Notes: generated by a model from the sequence alone, not told the origin. A stretch of 64,000 bases of DNA from Stieleria maiorica (GCF_008035925.1 NZ_CP036264.1:1771409-1835408); one strand, 5' to 3'. Positions 43,751 to 53,024 are shown, numbered from the stretch's first letter. Numbers and translations are program-made.

Positions 43751-46700
43751 ATGAAACGTCTCGGCTCTCGTTCGATATCACTGTTTTTGGTTTTGGTTGT
43801 CTGTCAGTCATTGGCGACGTCGCAATGGGCCACCGCCCAATCATCGCGTCTTCAGATTCGTGAGGGGTTGAAGCTGGCTGCGGTCGGCAATTCGCTCGGC
43901 GAGCGGATGAATTTGTACGGCAACTTCGAGACTCGGCTGCAGTTGCGTCACGCGGGGGCAAACCTTCGGTTTCGCAACTTTTGTTGGCCGGCCGACGAAG
44001 TCGGTAACCGCCAACGCCCGGGCAGCTACACCACGATCGATGACCCGCTGGCGGTCTTCGCCCCCGAGGCCTACCTGTGTTTCTTCGGTGCCAATGAGTC
44101 CTATGCGGGAACCGACGATGCCGCCGTGGCCGCGTTCGTCGCCTCCTATCGCGATTATCTGTCGCTGCTGAACTCGAATTACTCCGGCGGCAAAGCTCAA
44201 TTTGTCCTGGTCAGCCCGATTGCGTTTGAGTCCAGTGGCCATCGGTTGCATCCCGATGCGAGCACGCGGAACGAGGCGTTGAAGATTTACCGCGATGCGA
44301 TCGAGAAACTGGCGTCGGAAGAGAGTTTGCCCTTCGTCGACCTGTTCACCGAGTCCAAGTCGGCCTTCGATGCGGAGCCTGGCAATCAATACACGATCAA
44401 CGGGCTGCACCTGAACGAAGCCGGTGACCGCTGGGTCGCGCGGTTACTCGACCGGTCGCTGTTCGGCGATTCGCCGACGTTTGACGAATCGCAGTTCGAA
44501 TCGGTGCGTAAATGGGTCAACGACAAATCCTGGCTGCACCTGCAAGACTATCGCATGCTCAACGGCTGGTACGTCTATGGCGGTCGACGGACCTGGGACA
44601 CGGAAACCTTCCCCAGTGAATACCGCAAGATCCGTGAAATGGTCGCCGTTCGAGACCGATACGTTTGGGATCTCGCCCAAGGCAACCCCGTCGCCGATCG
44701 ACCGGATGATTCCGGCACCGGCCAGGTCGTCGTTCCCGAGACCATGTTTGGCACCCGGAGCGACAGTTTTCGCGAGATGCGCGAGCCCAAGGAACTTGTC
44801 TATCCAACCCCGGAAGAGTCGATCGAAATGATGACGGTTCCCGAGGGGATGGAGGTCCGGTTGTTTGCGTCCGAGCGTGAGTTCCCCGAACTGGCCAACC
44901 CCAACCAAATCGCCTTCGACGCCAAAGGCCGCTTGTGGGTTTCCTGCATGGCCAACTACCCGCAGTGGCAACCCGGTGCCGCACCGCCGGACGACCGGCT
45001 GCTGATTTTCGAAGACACCGACGGTGACGGCAAAGCGGACGTCTGTAAAACGTTCTATGACAAATTGATCTGTCCGACCGGGTTTGAGTTTTATGACGGC
45101 GGCGTCCTGGTCGTAGACGAACCGCGCATCCTGTTCCTCAAAGACACTGACGGTGATGACAAGGCCGACCAAGTGATTCAATTGATCGACGGCATCGCCA
45201 CCGACGACACGCACCACACGATGGGCGCGTGGGAGTTTTCCCACGGCGGCAACCTGCACATGCTCGAAGGCATCTCGCTTTCGACCACCCTGGAAACACC
45301 GTGGGGGCCGTTCCGCAACAAGAATACCGGTGGCGCCTACGTTTACGACCCGATTTCCCAGCGGGTCAGCCACTACCGCACTCCGGGTTACGGCAACCCC
45401 TGGTGCCTGGTGTTCGACCAATGGGGCAATGGTATCGTCGGTGACGGCACCAACGCCAAGCAACACTGGATCGCGCCGCTGGCCGGTAAAGAGGTCGATT
45501 CACGCAAAACGCTGCAGCCCGTGTTCGATAACCACGGCTTGCGTCCCGCGGTCGGCAACGAGTTTCTGTTGTCGCGACATCTGCCCGACGACATGCAAGG
45601 ACAATTCATTTATGCCTGTGTGATCAACATGCACGGGATGCCGCGATTCAATCTGCGATTCGAGTCCGACGGTGCCGGCTACGAAGGCGAACGCGTCGAA
45701 GACCTGCTGTCATCGACCGACATGATCTTCCGACCGGTCGATCCGAAAATCGGTCCCGACGGCGCGGTTTGGTTCGGCGATTGGTGCAACGCGTTGATCG
45801 GACACATGCAGTATTCGCAACGTGACCCCAACCGTGATCACACGCATGGCCGCGTCTACCGCTTGGTCAACAAGAACAAGCCGCTGTTGGACATCGTCGA
45901 TCTGACAAGACTTAGCGAATCCGAACTGCTGGACCAGTTGTTGGTGCCGGAGTTGCGAACCCGCTATCGCGTCCGACGGGTGTTGCGTGATCGGCCCGAG
46001 CAACAGGTGTTTGAGGCGATCGCCGACTGGATTGTCGACACGGACGACCCGCAACGGTTGTGCGAAGCGATGTGGATTCAGGAGAGTTTCCGAAACGTTG
46101 ACACGGACCTGATCGATCGGATTTTGGCGTCGGACGACTATCGCGCCCGAGCCGCGGCGATCCATACCGTCACCAACGAGATGTTGCGGATCGACGCCGC
46201 CCACGATTATCTGGCCGCCGCGACCTCGGATCCGCACCCGCGGGTTCGTCTGGAAGCCGTCCGCGGGATCAGCTTTCTGGAAACCCCCGACGCGACCGAG
46301 TTGGCATTGTCGGTGACGGATCACCCGATGGATTATTGGATCGACTACACACTCGAACACACCCTGCACGCCCTCGAGCCCGCTTGGTCGCGGGCCCAAA
46401 AGTCCGATAACTTCCTGGCCGGCAGCACCGAGCAAGCCAAGGCGTACTTTTTGCGATATCAACGCATGTCCGGCCCCGGCGGCGCGGCGGTCGTTCCCCT
46501 GGAAATCGCCGACGATGTCGATGCGTCGTCGCAAGACCGCAACGCGGCCATCGAAACCTTGGCCGGGCTCCGGGGCGGTAACGCCGGGCGAGGCGAAGAC
46601 GTGTTCAATCAAGTTTGTTCGGCCTGCCACCAAATCGGTGACCTGGGCAAAAAGTTCGGCCCCGATCTGTCCGACGTCGGATCACGGTTCGACAAACAAA

Positions 46701-47479
46701 AGATCATTCGGTCGATCGTGATGCCCAACGACGAGATCAGTAAAGGCTACGAGACGGTCAACATCCTGACCGTCGATGGCGATACCTTCAACGGATTTGT
46801 GATCGCGAAGACCGATGACACGCTTTCCCTGGGGATCGCCAACGGAAAGCAAGTCGACATTCCGATCGATGACATCGAGATCGAAAAACCGATGAAAGCC
46901 AGCTCCATGCCGGAAGGATTGCTGAAACAAATCGCGCCGATCCAGGCACTCGACTTGATCGCTTACCTGTCCTCCCAACGCGACATCACCAAGGTCTCTC
47001 GCCGGGGTTGGACCAGCGCCAAGTATCGCAATGAACCGAAGCTGCGGACGCACAACGGCGCCGTCGAAATCTCTCACGACGCCGCGATCAAACTCGGCCC
47101 TCACTTCGGCAACAACTCCTGGAACTCCGATCCCCATCTGTTGCTGACGCCCGTCGGGCGAGAGGGTTTCGATTTTGCCTTTCACAGCGACCACGATGCA
47201 AAGTCGCCTTACGTCACGATCCGCTTGAACGAAACGGCAACGCTAAAGCACTTGCTGTTGCGGAATCGATTGTCCAGTCAATTCCACTCGCGTGCCAAAG
47301 GATTGACGGTTTGGGTCAGTCCCGATGGTGAGGATTACCGACAGGTTTGGAAAGCCGACAAGCTCAAGGGCGACTGGATGATCGACTTTCCCGACGGCAC
47401 CAAGGCCCAATACGTGCGGATCGGGTTGGACGGCGAAGGCACGTTCCACCTGTACCAAGCCGTCGTGTTCGGCGAGTGA
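43751..47479 (+). CDS. Single-chain SGNH, dehydrogenase propeller, HEAT, CxxCH cytochrome and discoidin-like protein
   Basis: 1242 residues from ATG 43751 (signal SISLFLVLVVCQSLATSQWATA). Order: SGNH-like domain about 20-250 (GNSLGERM, FFGANESYAG, GLHLNEAGD; block I again lacks the Ser nucleophile); PVC-type dehydrogenase propeller about 355-740 (MEVRLFASEREFPELANPNQ, IFEDTDGDGKADV); HEAT-like about 750-890; c-type cytochrome with CSACH (about 956-960) and a late Met in SSMPEGL; C-terminal about 150 residues resembling a discoidin/F5-8 type C domain (LTVWVSPDGEDYRQVWKA). It combines in one chain what the gene pairs at 25441/23291 and 53025/56457 split. Proposed exported sugar dehydrogenase with built-in electron acceptor. 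Confidence 0.92.
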   Translation: MKRLGSRSISLFLVLVVCQSLATSQWATAQSSRLQIREGLKLAAVGNSLGERMNLYGNFETRLQLRHAGANLRFRNFCWPADEVGNRQRPGSYTTIDDPLAVFAPEAYLCFFGANESYAGTDDAAVAAFVASYRDYLSLLNSNYSGGKAQFVLVSPIAFESSGHRLHPDASTRNEALKIYRDAIEKLASEESLPFVDLFTESKSAFDAEPGNQYTINGLHLNEAGDRWVARLLDRSLFGDSPTFDESQFESVRKWVNDKSWLHLQDYRMLNGWYVYGGRRTWDTETFPSEYRKIREMVAVRDRYVWDLAQGNPVADRPDDSGTGQVVVPETMFGTRSDSFREMREPKELVYPTPEESIEMMTVPEGMEVRLFASEREFPELANPNQIAFDAKGRLWVSCMANYPQWQPGAAPPDDRLLIFEDTDGDGKADVCKTFYDKLICPTGFEFYDGGVLVVDEPRILFLKDTDGDDKADQVIQLIDGIATDDTHHTMGAWEFSHGGNLHMLEGISLSTTLETPWGPFRNKNTGGAYVYDPISQRVSHYRTPGYGNPWCLVFDQWGNGIVGDGTNAKQHWIAPLAGKEVDSRKTLQPVFDNHGLRPAVGNEFLLSRHLPDDMQGQFIYACVINMHGMPRFNLRFESDGAGYEGERVEDLLSSTDMIFRPVDPKIGPDGAVWFGDWCNALIGHMQYSQRDPNRDHTHGRVYRLVNKNKPLLDIVDLTRLSESELLDQLLVPELRTRYRVRRVLRDRPEQQVFEAIADWIVDTDDPQRLCEAMWIQESFRNVDTDLIDRILASDDYRARAAAIHTVTNEMLRIDAAHDYLAAATSDPHPRVRLEAVRGISFLETPDATELALSVTDHPMDYWIDYTLEHTLHALEPAWSRAQKSDNFLAGSTEQAKAYFLRYQRMSGPGGAAVVPLEIADDVDASSQDRNAAIETLAGLRGGNAGRGEDVFNQVCSACHQIGDLGKKFGPDLSDVGSRFDKQKIIRSIVMPNDEISKGYETVNILTVDGDTFNGFVIAKTDDTLSLGIANGKQVDIPIDDIEIEKPMKASSMPEGLLKQIAPIQALDLIAYLSSQRDITKVSRRGWTSAKYRNEPKLRTHNGAVEISHDAAIKLGPHFGNNSWNSDPHLLLTPVGREGFDFAFHSDHDAKSPYVTIRLNETATLKHLLLRNRLSSQFHSRAKGLTVWVSPDGEDYRQVWKADKLKGDWMIDFPDGTKAQYVRIGLDGEGTFHLYQAVVFGE

Positions 47480-47519
47480 CCCGGCGGGCAGAACGCAAGT
47501 CGGCTCGGTTGGGCCATTG

Positions 47520-47740
47520 GTTCTGCAGGCTCCGCCTGGGCTGTTTCAAAATCGTTCGATTCGGTCGCGTTTTCGATTCCGCGAAACCCTGCCGGGATCA
47601 GCCGTTTGGCGCCAGCCTACGGGTCTCCACTGACGATGTGGCCCGAACGCTGCTGTGGCCCGAACGCTTGCACGAATCGGCTGATGTCACTCGTGTTTCG
47701 TCGGCCGATGGCTGCTGTGAGTCGACGAATGATCGCGGGT
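47520..47740. repeat. Dispersed ~235-bp repeat, copy 2 (inverted)
   Basis: Reverse-complement match to 32281-32517 (see there). Here a 21-bp internal duplication is present: gtggcccgaacgctgct directly followed by gtggcccgaacgcttgc. Flanked by GGCTCCGCC-type words on both sides (gctccgcctgggct at 47530, gcgttccaaggcggagccat at 47760). Confidence 0.85.
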
Positions 47741-47799
47741 GGCGGAGCCACTCTGGCATTGCGTTCCAAGGCGGAGCCATGGAACGAGCCGAATGGGAA

Positions 47800-47827
47800 T
47801 CCACCTTCTGGCGAAGGTAGCTACGTT
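47800..47827. repeat. CTTCTGGCGAAGG repeat, right half (copy d)
   Basis: ccaccttctggcgaaggtag with ctacgttt, the right arm of the family seen at 3816, 30524 and 34570. Ends exactly at the stop of the cysteine desulfurase gene (47828). Confidence 0.7.
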
Positions 47828-49009
47828 TCACCGACAGAGCTGGTCCAATGCATCGAACAGCAGTTCCAGCTCCTCTCGTGTCGTCGTTTCGCCGCAGCTG
47901 ATTCGCACGGTTCCGTCGTCGGGCGATTTGATCGCCGGGTGGATCAACGCCGCGCAGTGCAACCCCGAGCGGACTTCGATCCCGAATTCGCTGTCCAGAA
48001 TCATGGCCGCATCGCCGGCCGCAAACCCGTCGATCGCGATGCTGGCCACCGGCAGGACGGGAACGCGGGGGCGTCCGATCACACGGACGCCGGGAACCTG
48101 TTCCAGCCCCCTGTAGAGTTCGCTCGCCAGTTCGGCCAATAGGTCGCGCGATGTCTCGAGCGCTTTCTGCGGCGATGTGCCAGCGCGTCGGCTGCGGAGG
48201 CCGGCCAGCCATCCGGCGTAGGCGGGGACGTTCAGATTGCCGGCTTCAAAACTTGCCGGATAGTCGTTCGGCATCTCCAGCGATTCCGAACGCGTGCCGG
48301 TCCCGCCAAACACGGTGGGGCGGATCCGGTCTTGGGCTTCGCGGCGGACGTACAAGAATCCGGTTCCCAGCGGCCCGGAGCCTCCCTTGTGTCCCGGGGC
48401 GGCCAACACGTCGATGTGGGCCTGGGTGACCGAAAGCGGCAGGTGACCGAAGGTTTGGGCGGCGTCAATGAACAACAGCGGCTTGGCCGGTGGATCGAAC
48501 TGATCGACCAGCCGCCTGCCGATCGCTTCGACCGGCTGGACGGCACCATTGACGTTGGCGGCGTGGACGACCGCGACCATGCGTGTCTGGGGTGTGACGG
48601 CCGAGAGCACGTCATCGACACTGACTTGACCCTGTGCATCGACCGGCACCACGGTCCAGGTGATCGAACCGTTGGCGACCAAATGTTGCAGGGGCCGCAG
48701 CACGCTGTTGTGTTCGGCCGCCGTCGTGACCACGTGATCTCCGCTTGTCAGGATCCCCAGCAGGCCTGCGTTCAAGGCTGCCGTGCCGCCGGAGTGCAGG
48801 GAGACTTCTTGGTCGTCGGCGGCGCCGATCCAGGCAGCGATCTCGCGCCGCAACCGCGCGATGATCTGGCCGGCCTGTTGCGATGCCCGATACGCTCCCC
48901 GGCCGACCGCCGCCTCGTGCTGTGTCGAAAACTCGTGCATCGCGTCCAGGATGAGCGGCGATTTCGGATAGCACGTCGCGGCATGGTCCAAGTAGATCCG
49001 TCGCGTCAT
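47828..49009 (-). CDS. Cysteine desulfurase, SufS/CsdA (group II) type
   Basis: 393 residues from ATG 49009 (MTRRIYLDHAATCYPKSP), chosen because its ATGA overlaps the MoaE stop. PLP fold I: SGGTAALNAGLL, VVHAANVNGAVQPV, PLP Lys in AAPGHKGGSGPLGTG and active Cys in RSGLHCAA, the R-x-G-x-H-C form of group II, where the Cys sits on a rigid loop. Encoded at the end of a MoaD-MoaE operon, so I infer it supplies the thiocarboxylate sulfur on MoaD for molybdopterin synthesis. Differs in class from the desulfurase at 28588. Confidence 0.92.
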   Translation of the reverse strand: MTRRIYLDHAATCYPKSPLILDAMHEFSTQHEAAVGRGAYRASQQAGQIIARLRREIAAWIGAADDQEVSLHSGGTAALNAGLLGILTSGDHVVTTAAEHNSVLRPLQHLVANGSITWTVVPVDAQGQVSVDDVLSAVTPQTRMVAVVHAANVNGAVQPVEAIGRRLVDQFDPPAKPLLFIDAAQTFGHLPLSVTQAHIDVLAAPGHKGGSGPLGTGFLYVRREAQDRIRPTVFGGTGTRSESLEMPNDYPASFEAGNLNVPAYAGWLAGLRSRRAGTSPQKALETSRDLLAELASELYRGLEQVPGVRVIGRPRVPVLPVASIAIDGFAAGDAAMILDSEFGIEVRSGLHCAALIHPAIKSPDDGTVRISCGETTTREELELLFDALDQLCR

Positions 49010-49434
49010 GGATGAATCCACTCGGTCGAATCGTCGGCAAAGGTCTCCCGTTTCCAGATCGGCACGTCCGCTTTCAGCCGGTCCATGATCCAGGGCAGTG
49101 CCGCAAAGGCGTCGCGGCGGTGGGCGCTGCTGCATCCGACCAGCACGCTCGCCTGGCCCAGGGGGACTTCGCCCAAGCGGTGCACGATCACCACGGCGGC
49201 CAGGGAATAGGTCCGCTTGGCTTCTTCGGCCAGTTGTTGCAATTGCACCAGGGCCATGGATTCATGGGCCTGGTAGTGGAGCGTTTGGGTGATGCGGACG
49301 CGCCCGGCCTTGGTGGTCGTTTTCCGCCGCGTCACACCGGCGAACCAAGCGTGCGCGCCCGTGTCCGGGTCGTCGATCTTGGACGACCAATCCGACAGCT
49401 CGATCGGTGTCTGTACCAGGCGAATGTCAATCAT
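49006..49434 (-). CDS. moaE: Molybdopterin synthase catalytic subunit MoaE
   Basis: 142 residues. Converts cPMP to molybdopterin with sulfur carried by MoaD. Family blocks: AHAWFAGVTRRKTT (substrate loop), LHYQAHESMALVQLQQLAEE, VVIVHRLGEVPLGQASVLVG, SAHRRDAF and the catalytic-Lys element VPIWKRETF near the C-terminus. Stop at 49006 overlaps the desulfurase start; MoaD ends 15 bp upstream. Confidence 0.95.
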   Translation of the reverse strand: MIDIRLVQTPIELSDWSSKIDDPDTGAHAWFAGVTRRKTTTKAGRVRITQTLHYQAHESMALVQLQQLAEEAKRTYSLAAVVIVHRLGEVPLGQASVLVGCSSAHRRDAFAALPWIMDRLKADVPIWKRETFADDSTEWIHP

Positions 49435-49449
49435 TGCTTTCGGTCGCCC

Positions 49450-49710
49450 CTAGCCGCCGCTGACCGGCGGGATCAATGCGAGTTCTGCGTCGCCAGGCTC
49501 GACGATGTGATCGCCGGCGACGTATCGGCCATCGACGGCCAGCCGACTGACGCCGATCAGTGGAGCCGCCGCGGGGACCTGTGCCGCGACGGCATCGATC
49601 AACATCGCCGCGGTCGCCGGCGGGTCGACCGTGACTTCGACGACGTCACAGCCGGCGGCGTCACGGACACCGGCAAACAGCAAAATCTGCATCGACACTG
49701 TGGCGCTCAT
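49450..49710 (-). CDS. moaD: Molybdopterin synthase sulfur carrier MoaD
   Basis: 86 residues, ubiquitin-like fold. LFAGVRDAAGCDVVEVTV at the start, SRLAVDGRYV mid-way and the obligatory C-terminal Gly-Gly (ALIPPVSGG) that becomes a thiocarboxylate. Starts at ATG 49710, overlapping the stop of the flavin/Fe-S oxidase gene (tcat at 49707-49710). Partner of the MoaE gene immediately downstream. Confidence 0.93.
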   Translation of the reverse strand: MSATVSMQILLFAGVRDAAGCDVVEVTVDPPATAAMLIDAVAAQVPAAAPLIGVSRLAVDGRYVAGDHIVEPGDAELALIPPVSGG

Positions 49711-52685
49711 CGGGGCGGCAATCCGAGTTCCTCGCCGACCTTCGGCAGTCGGCCGTAGGCGTACGCGAGCAGTTTCAGGGGGTGAATGGTGTGGAGTTGG
49801 GTGCCATGTTCGATCTGCATTTTACAGGCGCTGCACTCGGTGCAGGCGAGCCGCCGTCCGCTGCCGCGCATCGCCGAAATCATGGGCCAGCCGACGCGCA
49901 GACTATTGCGATAATTCTTGCGCTGCAATCCCCAGGTTCCCGCCATCCCGCTGCATCCGCCTTCGACGTGATCGACCCGCATGCCCGGGATCAGATTCAA
50001 CAACTCGATCGACGCGATGTCCGGATCCAAAACACGCAAGTGGCAGGGGCGGTGATAGGCGAATTCCAGGTCGACCGATTGGAACTGGCGATCGAGTTTT
50101 CCGTCGGCATGCAGCCCGCGCAGAAACTCGCACGCTTCATACGAGTTGCGGGCCACCAGGTGGGCGTCTTCGTCGTCCAGCAAGTTGGGGTACTCGTGTT
50201 TCAAACACAGCACGGCGGAGGGTTCGGTCGCGACGATTTGGTACCCCGATCGGACTGCTTCGGACAACATCCGCACATTCTTGCGGGCGATCCGTCGGGC
50301 ACCTTTCAAGTCGCCAGCGGTGATCCGCGCCATGCCGCTACCGGTCTGGGACGTGGGCACGTAGATCGCAATGCCATTTTGTTGCAAGACCTCCGCCAGC
50401 GCACGTCCCAGGTCGGGATCGTGATAGTTGGCGTAGTGGTCGACAAAATACAGCACCTTGGCACCGTCACCGGCCGGCTGTTTCGTCCAGCGTCGGCGCG
50501 AGGAATATCGCATGAAGCTGCCCGATGCGATCGATGGCAACTCCCGCGCCGCGGACAAGCCAAACAATTTGTCCGCCAGCCAGCGTGAGAATCCGTTGCG
50601 GATCAGCAGATTGGCGATCCAGGGAAACCGCGACCCGATCGCGGCGATGGTGTCCAGCCGACAAAGCAATCGGTCCGACAGCGGTTGCCCGTTGGTGGCC
50701 ACATACTGGGCCTTCAGCTCGCCGACGATTTTGGGAATGTTGACCGTCGCCGGGCACTCGACGCGGCACTGATGGCAATTGAAACAGAGGTCCGCGACCG
50801 CTTTGGCGCGGTCACCGGTGAGTGCTTCAACGTCGATCTTTCCACTCAACACGCCACGCAACAAATTCGCTTTGGCCCGCGGAGAGGCCTCTTCGCTTCG
50901 CGTCGCTCGAAACACCGGACACTGACGTTCCGAGCGTGCCGTCGTTCTGCACCGCGCGCATCCGTTGCAGGACTGCGCGACGACGTCGATCATCTCGCCC
51001 GGCGACCACTGTTGCAGCACCGGCAGCTCGGGAACCGCGCTGTTTTGCAGTCGCGCGACTTGGACGATCCGGTCGGTGGCTTTGATCAGTGTTCGCGTTT
51101 CGGTGGACACCTCGATCGATTCGCCGATCGGACGGATGTTTTCATTGGGCTGCTGAAGCACCGCGCCAAACAGCTTGCCGGGGTTCAGCCGGTGATGCGG
51201 ATCGAACAGGCGTTTGATTTGGCCCATCGCCGGCCAAAAGTCGCCGAACTGTTTCGGCAACAACGCGCTGCGGCTCAACCCCGCGGCGTGTTCGACGCTG
51301 ACGTGCCCCTTGAATTTCCAGACCACTTCGGCCACCTGCTCGGCGACGAGCCGAATCTTTTTGCGTTCGTCAGCGGACGACAGATCGATAAACGGGCGGA
51401 CATGCAAATGACCGTGGCCGGCATGGGCGAACACGGTCGCCGTGCATTCATTGTCACGCAAGGTTTTTTGAATCGCCGCCAACGCCTCGGGCAACTTCTC
51501 CGCCGGTACCGCGATGTCTTCGGTAAACGGAATCGGCATCCCCGGGCCCTTCAATCGACTCAGTCGCGGCGTGACCCGCCGGCACAACGCCCAGTATCGA
51601 TCACGGGTCGCTTGATCGGTCGCCGCGTGGGCGACGAAGGCCGAATCGGGACCGTGCGAGAGATCTTCACGCAGGATTTCGATGCGGTCGGTCAGTTCCG
51701 CAAGTGAATCTCCCTGGAGCTCAAGCAACAGCATCGCTTCGGCTTCCTGCGGCAACACGCTCTCAAACTGTCGTTCAGTCTCCCGCGCAATCCCCAGCAG
51801 CCGTCGCCCCATCAAGTCGCACGCCACCGGCCCGTAACCCAACGAACGCACGGCACATCGGGCGGCCGATTCCAAGCGGTGAAAGAACAGCATCACCACG
51901 CCGCGGTGCTTGGGGATCGGTTCGGTTTTCACCGTCGCGTCGACGATCAGTCCCAGCGTCCCTTGGGTCCCCACCAGGAATTTGGCCAAATCGACGCGTC
52001 CCAAATCGTCGACCAGCGAGTCGAATCGATAGCCCCCCCGCGCCGGCGGCGCGTCGTTGAGGTGTTCCAGGCAGCTTTGATATTGCGTTTGAATCTCCAT
52101 CAATCCGCGCGCCAGACGTCCCAGCGTTCCCGGATCGTTGGGATGATGTTTCGACACATCCAGCAACTCGCCGTCGACGGTCACGAATCGCAGCGATTCG
52201 ATGTTGTCGCGGGCCGAACCGCTACGCAGATAGTGGCTGCCCGAGGCGTTGATCGCCAACACACTGCCCATCGTCGTGATGCTGCGGGTCGCCGGATCGG
52301 GGCCGTACCAGCGGCCCAGTGGTTTCAAATTGCGATTGAGTTCGGCGATGGTCAGGCCGGCTTGCACCATGGCCACCGATTTCAGCGGATCGAATTGCAT
52401 CCGCCGCATGTATCGCGAAAAATCGACCACCAGTCCGGGGCCGACCGATTCCCCCGATACGCCGCTGCCGCTGCCTCGTGGGTGAATCGGCAGATCCTGT
52501 TCGCTGGCATACTGCACCAACGCGACCACGTCCGCCGCCGAACGCGGCCGCACCACGCCGATCGGCTGGATTTCATAAATGCTTGCGTCGGTCGCGTACA
52601 ACGTCGTCGAGACGGAATCGCACATCACGTCGCCGCGAACGATCCCTCGCAAGTCGTCTTGAATACGTTGTCGGTCGATTTCCAT
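49707..52685 (-). CDS. FAD-linked oxidase + 4Fe-4S + CCG-domain protein (D-lactate/glycolate-dehydrogenase-like)
   Basis: 992 residues. N-terminal FAD-binding PCMH domain (about 40-220: HPRGSGSGVSGESVGPGLVVD, TTMGSVLAINASGSHYLRSG), FAD-oxidase C-terminal domain about 260-510, then a ferredoxin-like region with CNGCARCRTT, CPVF and CFNCHQCRVECPA (about 575-690) and cysteine-rich domains (CSGMAGTWG, CTECSACKMQIEHG) near the C-terminus. The whole corresponds to YdiJ-type D-2-hydroxyacid dehydrogenases that pass electrons to quinone or an acceptor. First gene of the moaDE-desulfurase operon by overlap, a link that may be incidental. Confidence 0.92.
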   Translation of the reverse strand: MEIDRQRIQDDLRGIVRGDVMCDSVSTTLYATDASIYEIQPIGVVRPRSAADVVALVQYASEQDLPIHPRGSGSGVSGESVGPGLVVDFSRYMRRMQFDPLKSVAMVQAGLTIAELNRNLKPLGRWYGPDPATRSITTMGSVLAINASGSHYLRSGSARDNIESLRFVTVDGELLDVSKHHPNDPGTLGRLARGLMEIQTQYQSCLEHLNDAPPARGGYRFDSLVDDLGRVDLAKFLVGTQGTLGLIVDATVKTEPIPKHRGVVMLFFHRLESAARCAVRSLGYGPVACDLMGRRLLGIARETERQFESVLPQEAEAMLLLELQGDSLAELTDRIEILREDLSHGPDSAFVAHAATDQATRDRYWALCRRVTPRLSRLKGPGMPIPFTEDIAVPAEKLPEALAAIQKTLRDNECTATVFAHAGHGHLHVRPFIDLSSADERKKIRLVAEQVAEVVWKFKGHVSVEHAAGLSRSALLPKQFGDFWPAMGQIKRLFDPHHRLNPGKLFGAVLQQPNENIRPIGESIEVSTETRTLIKATDRIVQVARLQNSAVPELPVLQQWSPGEMIDVVAQSCNGCARCRTTARSERQCPVFRATRSEEASPRAKANLLRGVLSGKIDVEALTGDRAKAVADLCFNCHQCRVECPATVNIPKIVGELKAQYVATNGQPLSDRLLCRLDTIAAIGSRFPWIANLLIRNGFSRWLADKLFGLSAARELPSIASGSFMRYSSRRRWTKQPAGDGAKVLYFVDHYANYHDPDLGRALAEVLQQNGIAIYVPTSQTGSGMARITAGDLKGARRIARKNVRMLSEAVRSGYQIVATEPSAVLCLKHEYPNLLDDEDAHLVARNSYEACEFLRGLHADGKLDRQFQSVDLEFAYHRPCHLRVLDPDIASIELLNLIPGMRVDHVEGGCSGMAGTWGLQRKNYRNSLRVGWPMISAMRGSGRRLACTECSACKMQIEHGTQLHTIHPLKLLAYAYGRLPKVGEELGLPPR

Positions 52686-53024
52686 GCATTAGTTCGACCG
52701 CATCGAGCGTCCCAAGTCAACCAGGATGTAAGTTTCGGGTTTCAAGTTTCAAGTTTCGCGTCAGTTGGGAGTTGGGAGTTGGGAGTTGGGAGTTGGGAGT
52801 TGGGAGTTGGGAGTTGGGAGTTGGGGGGGCGTCGAAACGCGACCAAGAGCAGGGGAACCGGACGAGGAAATGCGTGACAAGAAAAGGTCGGGTGAAAACC
52901 TGAAACCCGAAACCTGAAACCAGTGGCCCCACCTCTGCTGCGGTTGTTGCTAAACTGATCGATCACCCGCGACTTTGTGCGATTTCCGCCCCCTTCCCCG
53001 CCCCGCCTTTTGAGACTTTTTGAA
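52686..53024. other. Divergent intergenic region with heptamer array and flanking inverted repeat
   Basis: Between the divergent oxidase gene and the ThuA-propeller gene. Contains nine AGTTGGG units at 52763-52825, ending in a run of seven G. The array is flanked by gtttcgggtttca (52732-52744) and its exact reverse complement tgaaacccgaaac (52901-52913). Further gtttc/gaaac words occur on each side. Both neighbouring promoters must lie here. Confidence 0.85.
52763..52825 (+). repeat. (AGTTGGG)9 microsatellite
   Basis: Nine exact heptamers with no interruption, then gggg. Each unit supplies a GGG run separated by four bases (AGTT), so the plus strand satisfies the G3N1-7 G-quadruplex pattern many times over. 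Copy number is likely to vary by slippage; a change of one unit alters spacing by 7 bp within the divergent promoter region. Confidence 0.97.

Noticed and set aside
47606-48142. Plus-strand frames with peptide RLMSLVFRRPM shared with 32.3 kb
   Set aside because: The similarity follows the DNA repeat, not protein selection; frames run into the desulfurase antisense region.
52763-52825. Telomere-like end repeat or CRISPR
   Set aside because: Internal to a chromosome region with genes on both sides; units have no spacers, so it is a microsatellite.
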